Origin: Sipunculus nudus
Lineage: Eukaryota; Annelida; Sipuncula; Golfingiida; Sipunculidae
NCBI GenBank assembly: GCA_026874595.1
Contig: CM049309.1
Span: 48,406,079 to 48,470,078 of the forward strand
DNA length: 64,000 nucleotides
Reading direction: 5' to 3'
Shown here: positions 1-10,599 of the stretch, one piece after another
Numbering within the stretch: the first letter of the stretch is position 1
Layout of the letters: every line of letters starts with the position of its first letter
Notes under the pieces: generated by a model
The model's input: only the letters and a program-made list of their open reading frames with translations
Databases searched by the model: none
What the model was told of the DNA's origin: nothing
Position numbers and translations under genes: made by a program

Positions 1-708
1 CGTTTTAGCTTAAATAATGTTTCAGCTGCAGGTGAAAATCTGACCAGTGGCGCCATACCTTCTCCGGCCAATATGTCAATAACTCAACAGGTGTGGATAT
101 TATATGTCATACTTGATTGAAATTGATACCCTCAAGTTCATAGTAAGAATGTTTGAAAGATGTGGAGCAAAATGTGATATCAATGAACAAAGTATATTTA
201 TTAAATGATTGATAGAGGAACACCACAAGATTGCGTACTAACGGAAACAAAACATATTGAGGGAGCTGGGGAGTTGTTTTCCTTTCTTTGCCCCTTTTAT
301 CTCATTTATATCATTATAGATTTAGAAATATGTTTTGTATTTTGCCAGTCTACAGAAAAAAATACATAAAGCATCCTTTAATGGTTGAACCGGTCCATAT
401 GAACCCCAAGAGGGGATATAATTTTCCGTCATACCTTCATGAATCCTTTAATCAGACAAGTTTAAAAGAATTGTCTAACTAGGAACAGCGATCCAGTTAA
501 CAGTTTGTTTTATTTCCCAATGGAAGTTTTTATTCTGTCTAAAATATTAGCAATGACAAATTACTAACATGTAAAATGTACGAGATCAATAGAAGGGCAC
601 TTATTCATGCACAATGAGAGGGTGTCAATATTAACTTGACTGATGGTGAAACATTAAATGAAGCAAGAATGAATACCACAATTGTGATATGGTAATTAAG
701 TTTATATT

Positions 709-743
<35 letters not shown>

Positions 744-837
744 TGTGAGGTACGGTCAGAAAATATATGATTAATAGTGTTCTATGTATTGTCATATATT
801 TGCAACGGGAATTGATTCATGGCTGATTATGATATCC

Positions 838-878
<41 letters not shown>

Positions 879-3394
879 AGCTTATGATAGTTTTAATAAG
901 ACTGGCAGTCTAACAGAGCAAAAAAAAATCTAGATAGAGTCAGTAAAAGCGATCTGAGTATCGATATTGAAAGTGCGATATAGTAAGCCGTAGGCTAAAA
1001 ACAAATGCTTGAAACAGCAAATACCTGAAACAAACCTTACAGACCCATGCTTATAAATGAAAAATAAATGAAAAAGGAGCAATATTCTAAGAAATATCAG
1101 TTTCACAGTAGTCAAAGAATTATGGACAGCTCTCTACAACAGCCGTTTGAGTTTGAACTCATTCGAGGTAGTTGGATACAATGTGACTAGAAAGTCTGAA
1201 ACAGTCACGTTGATACCTATGTAATCGCACCATCATAATTCTGTTTCCGGCTACAGAGGCCTGCTTTGATCTTTTGAGATACAAAACATGTGACTTTCTC
1301 GCCCCCCCCCCCCCACACACACAAACACATATACACACTCCTATCTTCTTGCCCCGTTGTTTCCTTACTGATGGAAGGTTGATTATCTGCTTGGTGTCAC
1401 GACTTACAATGGGTCGTTCAAAATGTTTTAGTTCTATCTCTTTGTCAAGTAGGGAAATTGGTTGGACGTCGAATCTGTGTCCACCACAAGAAATCATTTA
1501 TTCATTATATATATACATTCATCATCATGTGGCAAGCCCAGTGTAACATTATAGCCATTTGACATATTTATTAGTTTTTCATATGATAAAATCTTTAGAG
1601 AATTCTTGAATGATTTTTATTGACTATTTTTATGGGGGGGGGGGGGCGATTACATTAAACATTTAAATATTTCCTAATTTCATTTATTGAATGTCAGTTA
1701 ATCAGAACAATTCATAATCCAAGTTTTGGGCATACCTGGAGGCGGATACAGGCATGCACTGACTGCAGTTATTTAATTTATTAAATTTGAATGTCTGAAT
1801 ATATATAATACAAATGAATTCATAGTTCCTGTAACCCTAGTATAGTTGTGTTGTCCTTGGACTGTCTTGTTCCTTTTCCGGTACTATATTTTGCAACTGG
1901 AAAATATAGCTAGCACTTGCAGCTGTCTTCTTAACCGCATCACCTAGAAAAAAAGAATAAATAAAAGATTTTGATCGCCAAGTATCACGTAGATTACACG
2001 AGTACACCTGTCCCGGAAGCAGATATGATGAAATCTAAAGAGTCTAAAGAGTTTCGGTAACAAAGCCGGGCACTTGAAGTTTTCCGTGTGAGATCCAGCT
2101 TTCTCTGCCCCTTTATGCTGCGCACGGCAACTGGACCGCACCAAATAAGGTCACCGCATGCGCATACCGCATCAAAGACAATGGATCTACTGAAGTCTAC
2201 TACATCATCGTCAACGGAAGAAACGTACGGTTTTTACAAAACGCCATATACGGGAACAAACAACGTACCCACACCGTCGTGACATCTGCTAGATTCCGGG
2301 GCCTGGTTTACTTCAGGGAATCAGCTGTTTTCCAGTGCATGTTGATCATTGATCTTTACATTCCCAAAACATCACAAGAGCACGGCTCTTTGTTCCAAGT
2401 TGGCTGATTTAATAAAAAATTTAGGAACCTATAAACCAATATACTATCCTAAAATTCCATTTCTAGCTAAATTTCCGGGTTGGAGAGCAATACTTGTCCT
2501 CCGTCTCCATACTTTATAGCACATGATAAATATGACAAATAGGAGGGCCTGTATGGCCGTGCATCCAAAAATTGTCATATTTAGTACAAGACTTTCCATA
2601 TCTGATAATTATAAGTAATATGATTATCTAATATGCGCTGGCCTTGGTTACCAAACAACTACTTAACAGCTAGATTACTCAAAGCTTAAACTTTTGTACT
2701 CTTACGTGATTTTGTCCATTGCATTAATACAGTCAAGATCCAGCTGGTCAAAAGTTATGGTCTCACTCTCTACTATCTGTTTCTATGGAATGATTAAAAT
2801 ACTTTTTGTTTTAATATGCAACGCGTTGCATATAATGTCGTAAACCGTTAATTATTAGGTTATCAACGAATCGACAGTGTTAGTCATATGTTTGTGCAGT
2901 ATGGCTTTAACACTCTTGAGGCTGTGTTGAGACAGCGCATCTTTGCTTTTATTAGACGAATCAAATGTCAGTCAATTCTCTAATATGCTCTCTTGCAAAT
3001 AACCTGCTCGTGCAAGCCGGTAGAATACAGATATGTTGGAATGATAGTCAATACCTTATCTATATGTGTAAATTTGTAATAATGTATCATAATGCTATTG
3101 CTGTACCTTAATGTATTTTATAACTGTACTATTTTATATATCTTGCGACCTGAAATAAAACCCCCTAAATCTGTCATACAGGAGGGCGGTCATTCCCGCG
3201 TACTGCCTCTCGATACGTACGCTACTGGGAATACCTGAATAATGTATAGACAAAACAATTTTACTCGTATAAAAATGCATCAAATAACTGTAAACAGCTG
3301 CATGTCGATGTGTATACGAGTAAATAAATATGCATGTTTCATCAATGTATCACGTGTTTATCTTTCATACAGTATTGGTTAAACAAATACCGGG

Positions 3395-3580
3395 CCGCAG
3401 AAGTCAGCCCTCCCCATATTTAAAACCATGTGCGCCCCATCTGTTTAGTTATTGTAGGCCTGGTATGGAAAGAACTTACGGGTAGTCTGCAGACCCCCCA
3501 AACCGGTCTGAAATAGTTAACTGATCATCCATATACTTTTCGGCATAGATATCAAATGTATCACCGTACTTGATACGGCA
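3395..3580 (+). promoter_or_regulatory. Upstream block shared by all three receptor genes, copy A
   Basis: This stretch (CTGGTATGGAAAGAAC, then TAGTCTGCAGAC) is also found at 28765-28950 upstream of gene B and at 38320-38480 upstream of gene C. The distance to the start codon is about 2.2 kb in B and 1.8 kb in C. In A it is about 4.7 kb, but a LINE remnant of roughly 3.3 kb lies between. Retention in all three copies while the surrounding DNA has diverged suggests a promoter, enhancer or untranslated exon. The function is inferred only. Confidence 0.35.
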
Positions 3581-3639
3581 TTAGCAAACAACATGGACTG
3601 AATGGACTTTGTAGCTAAAATATAAACACATGCACCTGT

Positions 3640-3775
3640 CATATAAACGCATTGTTGCGTGACCGCCTGATTAGTAGATATATGTTATTCTCCAGTAACT
3701 GGTTATACATCGGAAGGCGTGTGCATGTTCAACACATTTCGTCTGAGTTCTCATCAGCGGTAAGCTATATCTTTT
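3640..3775 (+). promoter_or_regulatory. Possible core promoter and non-coding first exon for gene A
   Basis: A TATAAA-like string (in CATATAAACGC) lies about 110 bp before a good splice donor (CAGCG|GTAAGC near 3760). The segment between aligns with 29030-29145 upstream of gene B, and the donor (CAGCG|GTAAGC) is retained there. Gene B lacks a clear TATA box at the matching place. A capped 5' untranslated exon spliced to the signal-peptide exon would fit, but only the donor context and the cross-copy similarity support it. Confidence 0.25.
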
Positions 3776-5995
3776 ATGTTAACTTTTTTTCAGACACCTG
3801 GTCAAAGTGGGAAAAAACTTATATTTGCAATGTACATGTATAAGTGACTGCCTTTCTAAAATGTATGGTAATCACAATCACGGAATCCTTAAACTATGGG
3901 ACATTTGATCAGTTCATCAAAATTTGATGCACTTCTTTCACCTATGTTTAAATCATTATACCTGCAATACATATTGTATTTTAATATTGCATATGATATT
4001 ACTGATATAAATGAATTAACCTTCTTCAAAATATTACCTTCACATGTCTACCTGTATCCTGTTAATAGTGATTTCCACTGAAGTTCAATATTTAAATATT
4101 TGACAGTTATTTGCCATATTTTTCATACTGCTTTACATTTAACAATCATGTTCTGAATTTTCTTTTTCACAGCAAAGGGGACATGTTATATTTACATCTT
4201 TTTTTCCATTTATATATATTATTACGAGTTGGTAATATATTATGTAATAATTTAAAGTTAAAATCAGATAACTTATTGGTTGGCACATTTATAATTTTGC
4301 ATTTGTATGCTTTTTGCAAACTTATAAACTCATCTTTGTATTTCTGTTTATAATATACTTGGTGATTTCGGGACTGTTAGATTTTTTTTAAACAAGTATG
4401 TTGTAATAAAAATCATGATTTGAGATAACGTATACAAAATAAACTTTTTACTGCATAAAGAGAAGAAATTAATGAGATGTTTACATTCAATTTTATTAGC
4501 CTCTTTTCAAATCCGTGCGGTATTGGTAAACAAAGGCATAAAGTGTTATATAAGAAAAAAAGTAGTGTTTTAATAATTAAAATTTTTCCAAAAAAAGCTT
4601 AAATTTCTAGTTTTCCCCATTTTAATTTTTCCTTCTATAATATCAATCTTTGCATTCGAATTTAAGTTTTCAATTATATTCTCATCATGTCCTAGTCATA
4701 GTCCTAAACATTTAACTAGTCCTTTTGTCCAGTTTAACCCTGGTGTTAATGTTTCGTCTATAATATTTCCAAGGTAAAGTGCATGTTTTTCTTAAATTTA
4801 AGTTTAGGAATAATTTATTGATTTTTTCTTGCTAGGCAAAAAGCTGAAATTTTTTTAGTCTGTATTGCATAAACTAATAGGTCTATAACTATTTGGAGTG
4901 TGTTTGTCACCCTTTTTAAATAATAATGTAATTGTCGCTGTGCGCATAGAAGTGCATATTTTCTTTTGATCATATGATTCTTTTATTGAATTATAGAGTG
5001 GTATTTTATTTCTTTCCAGAAGCATAAGTAAAATTCGGTAGGGATAACATCTTCCTTGGAGCTTTATTTTTTTATATGTTTCAATGCATCATATTAATCT
5101 GCAATTTCAAGTTCTTTATCACAAAATTCTTTTTCTTCATCATTTAATGTATCATTATGTTCTATATCATCGAAGAACCTTTCCATATCATTAATATCTA
5201 GATTTTCAGTTGTATAAAGTTTTTTCTATAATAATATTTTATTGCTTTCAAAATTCCTGTGACCTTGTCTATCAATTTATAGTTTTCAAATAATCTGTAT
5301 ATAGTATTATTCGACTGAATTTTGCCTTCTAATAAAAAAAATACCTTGTATTTTTTCTCCTTTCTCAACCCAGATTGCCCTGTTTCTTTTTTGTGCACCT
5401 CTGGCTTTATGTGTAATGATTTCATACATTTCTGACTCTAATTGTTGTTTCTCCTTTTGTAACTGTTATTATTAAGTGTATCTGAGTAAATTCATAAATT
5501 CATTGATTCTTTTCTCAACAAAATGTATTCTATTTTTATTTTGTATAACTTTTTTTAGAGGCAATTCTTATACTTGTTTCCTTTATGTTTATCTTCATTA
5601 TCTCCCATATTAATATCGAGGATTTGCATCGTTTGTATTGTTCACAGCTTTTTTCAATACATTGCTTTATTGTTTTGACATAATCCTCATTAAAAAAACT
5701 TATATTCAAATCAGACAGTCGGTTCTCAGGTTCCGTGGATATTGCATACTCTGTATAAAAGTTACATGCATTCCATAACTCAGATTTCCCTCTAACCAAG
5801 TAAATCTGTCATGTTTATTTCCAGAATGAATACAGGCGTCTTCTAGCTCTCAATAGATACCATTTTTTTAAATATTTTTCTGCTTTTTTCTTAATTATGC
5901 GAGTCTTTATTTCTAACAAGATCCTCTAAAAACAGTTAAAGTCTCCTGCAATAATGATATTTTCTGATGACTCACTTTTCTGTTATTCATGATTC

Positions 5996-6441
5996 TTAAT
6001 TTTCAAAAAATGCTATTCTGTCTCTCACGTTATTCGGTGCATAAACACAAACAAGACATAATTTCCTGCCCTGGTATTCTACATTTACAAGTAGTTTTTG
6101 CCCATCACAGCACCTATGTATATGAAACACCTTTCCCATCCAAGAACTATTAAATATTTTTTTCAATTTTTTCGGTACAATAAGTCTCTTGTAGAAAAAC
6201 AATATTATTTTTTTTTCTGTTTCAACCATAAAAATATTCTTTTCCGTATTTCCTATTTATGAAGTCCTCTTATATTATATGAACAAAACCTAATTCTTTT
6301 CAGTATCCTTTCACCAACATAGTTCTTCACTATATCAGCTGAATGTTTCTTGTTCAATAATACTCCCTCTAAAATTTTACTCTCCAAATAGTGTTTGTTT
6401 ACATCCAAAAATGGGCTTTGTCCACATCTTGATTGTTTCAC
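5996..6441 (-). pseudogene. Endonuclease N-terminal fragment of the Tx1/L1-like LINE
   Basis: Two minus-strand frames, 6253-6441 and 5996-6229, together give the start of an apurinic-type endonuclease. The first ends in RIRFCSYNIRGLHK, the usual opening beta strand of LINE endonucleases. The second contains a LVNVEYQGRKLCLVCVYAPN-type strand followed by NVRDRIAFFE. A stop and frame change separate them. The catalytic regions beyond (GDFN, SDH) are not recognisable, so this is a decayed fragment. Confidence 0.6.
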
Positions 6442-6644
6442 TCATCCCTGTCTCCTTGGGATATATGTATTCGTTTCCTCTTGGTTGTTTCTAGTTCCAA
6501 GCTGTCCTCTTTTTTTTTCTTGTGTGCCTGAATGTTCATGGCCATACATAGACCGTACCTTTTCTACCTTGAGCCAAGCAATTTTTTTACCTTGCCTGAA
6601 ATAACCCTTGTCACTTTTGTTAAACAGTTTGACAACCCTGCAAC

Positions 6645-7163
6645 CTATTGTTTATCAGGAAAGGAATGTACAATTGGTAAAGATCCTGTTGCTAACAGAG
6701 CATCTTTGTATTCTGATATTTGTTCAGCTTTTTCAATCAGAATGTGTTCCATGATATCTGTTTCATTTCTGCTAACAGTTTCTGTCGAATGTAAATTTTT
6801 TCCTAAATTTCTAGCAATACCTGCATATTTAGCATTAAAGATTCCCTCTGCCAGTTTATCCTGCCCATGCTTGTATGCACACCTACATTGAAAGGCATGC
6901 TCCGCACTTTTAAATGTCTGTCCATACTTTTCCAAATTACATGGGAAGACATTGGAAAGTATATCTGTGTGTCCTTCAACATTTATCATCAGTGTTTTCA
7001 TAACGTAACACTCACATTGCTTGCTACCTGCCTTGTGGCTATTTTTATTACAAGCAGCACAGATCTCACGGAACTGGTCTTCATGGAAGAATGTACATTG
7101 GAAACTGCCGATCTTACCTTTTCTTGGCAGAGGGAGCCTTAACAAATAGAAATTTATTTCCAT
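6645..7163 (-). pseudogene. LINE ORF1-like protein with zinc knuckle and NADAR-like domain
   Basis: This open frame has 172 residues. Residues about 35-51 form a cysteine/histidine cluster (CAACNKNSHKAGSKQC), a variant CX2CX4HX6C knuckle of the kind found in LINE nucleic-acid-binding proteins. Residues about 63-170 match the NADAR (YbiA-like N-glycosidase) pattern: GHTDILSNVFPC, then TFKSAEHAFQ with the conserved glutamate, an A-rich helix, and LLATGSLPIVHSFPDK near the end. The expected tryptophan two residues after PDK is replaced by a stop (TAG, a one-base change from TGG), and similarity to the family continues beyond it (VAGLSNCLTK). NADAR proteins are linked to cleavage of glycosidic bonds in NAD/ADP-ribose or riboflavin-precursor chemistry. 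The LINE endonuclease starts about 350 bp downstream on the same strand, so the domain appears to belong to the retroelement. Confidence 0.65.
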
Positions 7164-7437
7164 TTTTATAGTTGGTCAAAAGACCTTATTTGGTTCTCTC
7201 ATACTGATATTTCACCTCTGAGCAAATTTCTAGTTTGTTTTCTGCTTGCAAGTACTCTGCAGTGCATTGATTGCATAACCACTTAGCTAAGCAAGATTTC
7301 TGTGAATGCTCCGACCTTTCTGTGAATACCATTTCTATCTATATACAGCATGGCTGTTCATACATCTATATATAATATATGCCGCACACTTCGCTGGTTC
7401 CTATAAAAGTGTGCCGATTTTTCTGTGTATACCATTT

Positions 7438-7440
<3 letters not shown>

Positions 7441-7502
<62 letters not shown>
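7441..7502. repeat. (TA)n microsatellite
   Basis: About 31 uninterrupted TA units, lying at the 5' edge of the LINE remnant. ORFs predicted through it (poly-YI) are artefacts. Confidence 0.95.
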
Positions 7503-7505
<3 letters not shown>

Positions 7506-8212
7506 TACTGAAAGGGTTGATTGCCATTCCAGGATCACAGAAACCTGCAGGTTTCATGCTCACTGCGTGACACTCATCAAGTGACTCTGATAAATTACAC
7601 ACAAGCACACACATCTGAGCATTTCACATATAAGGTCATTAACACTATGATAAAACATAATATGATTTGTTAAAATGACACGTCAGCTCGTAGTTCCTCT
7701 TTTCCGCTGCCTCTAAAACTATTGACCGTCACGCTCTGTCTCCGTCCTGAAGGTTTCCGTACATTAGAAACATCCACTTTTCTGAGAATAAAAAGGGATG
7801 TTACAACACACATTCTGGTCCGTGAAACATAATATGACGTGAGCTTTTTATCCATGAGCGGTTTGCTTAGTCTGCTTGATCCTGTCTTCAAATATAATAT
7901 TGCGTACACCTAATCTCCAAGTACAACTTTATTATGAGAGTCCTACAATGTTCTTCCGTCATTCTGATGAGCTAAATTTTCTCTCACGCTTGTGGAATAT
8001 AGGAGTACTAAAGGCTATGAATTCCCATAAAATGTCTTAAGTTTACTTTCTAAATTTGGTTAACATTGTATAAAGCATTATAGAATATAATTAGGATTTT
8101 AAAAAATCGAAATATAATCGTTTGTGTTTTTTTTGGGGTTTCAGGTTATGCTGGTCTGGTCAAGTTACGATTGTGTGATAATTTCTTAAGATACGTATTA
8201 CATTGAAACAGC

Positions 8213-10508
8213 ATGATGTATATTCTTGTCTGTTTTGCCTCCACATTCATAGCAGGTGCGAACGAAGTTGAAGCAGTTTTTTTTTAAAAAGTTCAAAGAA
8301 AAATATTTTACAATCAGTTCAAGCTTTTAAATGTACTAGCTTACCCGTCTATCGCAATGTAATGAGTACCTTCTTATTAACACTAACACATTATGGAAGA
8401 TAAACAAGTAAGAATGTAAAGAAAGGTTATTGATAGAGACTTTCTTCAGACTCCGTTATACAAGGTTTTTTCTTCTTTTGTGTATCTACTCCTGATTCAT
8501 TACTTTAATTTGGTAATTAGAGAAACTTATGTTTTGTATTCTGACTGTAGTTTCAGCATTGATAAAAATTACAAACATCGCCCTTTTTAAGCCAGCTTAT
8601 CAGTCCAGTACGGCTGGATATGGTGGTAGATATGTGAACCACGCAGGGCTGGCCGTTGATGGAATGGTGACACATCCGGGAATACCTCTCAATGGATGTG
8701 CTTCAACATTCGACGACCGTAGGCCGGAGGAGTGGTGGACAGTTGACCTCCGGGAAATCCATGTTATTTTCAATATTTCACTCTATGTAATGGAAACAAG
8801 TGAGTTTACGAATTTCATTTTTCTTATTTCCGTCAAATAATCTGTCCCTAAAACTAGATGAAAGAGAAAAAAAACTATTTAGCACATGACATCACTATGG
8901 TCGGTTCTCCTCAGAGAGACCCATCAATGTGGAGATACTGGCTACAATTTTGATATCAAGCAATAACCCCTCATTAACTCTGGCATTTTTTTAGAAGGAA
9001 TTAATAACCCTGCATTGCAAAATCTATTGGGAAATAAACTCAATTTAATATATGAAAAAAAAAACACTCATTCCTGTCATGATGTGGTTAATGACACTTA
9101 ACATTGTATGTTGCAAAACATGATATTATGATTATGAACACCTTTTCAGCTTAATAAAGCCTTGTCACTTCATGAAGAGCAGGGAAGTATAATATTCAGA
9201 AGTTTGAAGATTCCACTCTCTATCACTCTTAATGTTCAGACTCTTCTTTTATTAGCTCACTTGTGAGCTTTAGCTATGGTGCGGCATCCGTATGTCACCT
9301 GGGGTATGTCGTCTGTCTGTTAACACTAGCAACTTTCCTGATTAAAGCTTGGGCAGATACTCTTGAATCTTTTGTTTGTAAGTGTAAACTGGACAAAGTA
9401 GGTCGCACACCATTTGGTATGTTTACAAGTTTGTTGATTAAGTTGCGTGTCTGTGTGCAATGTGCCTATAAGGAATTGCACGCTTTTGAACATTGTGGGC
9501 TATTATGCAGTCATAGAGAAACTATTAAAAAAATGAAAATACGTGCATCATCCTGTCAAGTTCGTGTATAGTCCTGATCTATATCCCTGTCCTCATGCAA
9601 AATTTAAGAAAATTGCCCCAGTTTTTTAGAAGCATGTCAGATACATTGGTACTTTGGCCCTTGTTCATGTCCTTTTCCATTAACCTCAGACACAACGGAT
9701 GACTTTTCTCAGCAAAGGCTGCATGAAATACCACTTTATCTCGCACATATATTGAACACAGTAAAACATTTTCACTTGGTTAATTTTTTTTACCTCTTTG
9801 TGAGGGTTTTTCTTGAGTTCTCAGCACTTAACAGACATGTGAATGAATTCATTTTTTACTAGCATCTTTGATAATTTAATTTAAGTAAAATAATGTGCAC
9901 CCTCCTAAAATGTAACTTCATATAATGCAAAATTTGAAGACAATTGGATGAACCATGGAGTTCTTCCGAATCATTTCGGAGTACTCTTAAAATGGTTAGT
10001 AAGAAGGTTCGGCGCTTTATTGTACGTGTAGCCAATAATACACACAATTAATACTGTCAATTCATGTCAGGTATTCGGACAATTATGTCAACACAGTATT
10101 AACAAATAATAGAAGTTTTTCGTAGCTTAAGGTGATGTCGCCCATACCAGCCTTGACACATAACCCCCGTAATCTGCTATGTGTTGCTTTGTTCTATACT
10201 TCTTATAAATACCAGATTATGGCGACTAATAACACTCTGTGAAAAAAGAAGTATTTTATTGTTTCCATTTCCCAGCTTTTCCAGTTCGTACATTTATATA
10301 CATTGGGGACAACTTCACTGATCTAAACTGGCGAAGGTGTCTTCCGGAAGGCATCAACGACCGTGACCAGATTAGAGTTTATAACTTTACATGTGCTCCA
10401 CAAACAACTGGGCAATGGCTTCGAGTGGACGCATGGCATATTGTGCATCGTGGTAGCTTACAACTCTGCGAGACCAAGGTGTTTGGGTATAGCTATGAAG
10501 GTACACAC

Positions 10509-10599
<91 letters not shown>

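Larger units (their letters stand above)
1..3900. repeat. 5' flank of the receptor array, segmentally duplicated copy 1
   Basis: No gene is supported here. Many blocks align by eye with 22470-29370, for example 181-300 with 22475-22560, 1935-2290 with 23655-24005, 2510-2700 with 26950-27130, 2860-3000 with 28215-28345, 3370-3580 with 28745-28950 and 3650-3780 with 29030-29150. It contains (GA)n tracts at 712-739 and 840-875, a C run leading into (CA)n at 1302-1324 and a 13-G run at 1634-1646. Short ORFs inside do not keep their frame against the paralogous copy, so this reads as duplicated non-coding DNA. Parts may include a promoter or a non-coding first exon for gene A. Confidence 0.6.
3915..7300 (-). 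mobile_element. Tx1/L1-like non-LTR retrotransposon remnant
   Basis: Reading the minus strand from 7300 down, the order is: zinc-knuckle plus NADAR-like ORF; an endonuclease start (RIRFCSYNIRGLHK, near 6260-6300); an endonuclease core ending in CVYAPNNVRDR (about 6020-6060); a linker with YYRK-like text (5200-5420); a reverse-transcriptase start (KKGDKHTPNSYRPISLCNT, 4861-4920); and post-RT text with VKCLGL and LGHD (4681-4740) and LIIKTL-like text near 4570. The palm motifs expected between RPISL and VKCLG are absent, and the roughly 120 bp gap implies an internal deletion. Frames are broken many times, so the copy is dead. The duplicated flank copy near 29.4 kb lacks the element. Assignment to Tx1/L1 rests on the VKCLG and LIIKTL style. 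Confidence 0.7.

Noticed and set aside
1159-1546. Overlapping ORFs across the C run and (CA)n at 1302-1324
   Set aside because: They exist only because the simple repeat lacks stops.
2088-2282. Pair of similar short ORFs at 2088-2282 and 23809-24003 (LLKST..SS.E..YG)
   Set aside because: The DNA is duplicated, but the frames drift apart with changes at all codon positions and indels, so the similarity is explained by segmental duplication rather than protein constraint.
7366-7614. ORFs with poly-YI tracts at (TA)n repeats (also at 10.5, 14.7, 15.0, 17.4 and 46.8 kb)
   Set aside because: Translations of microsatellites.
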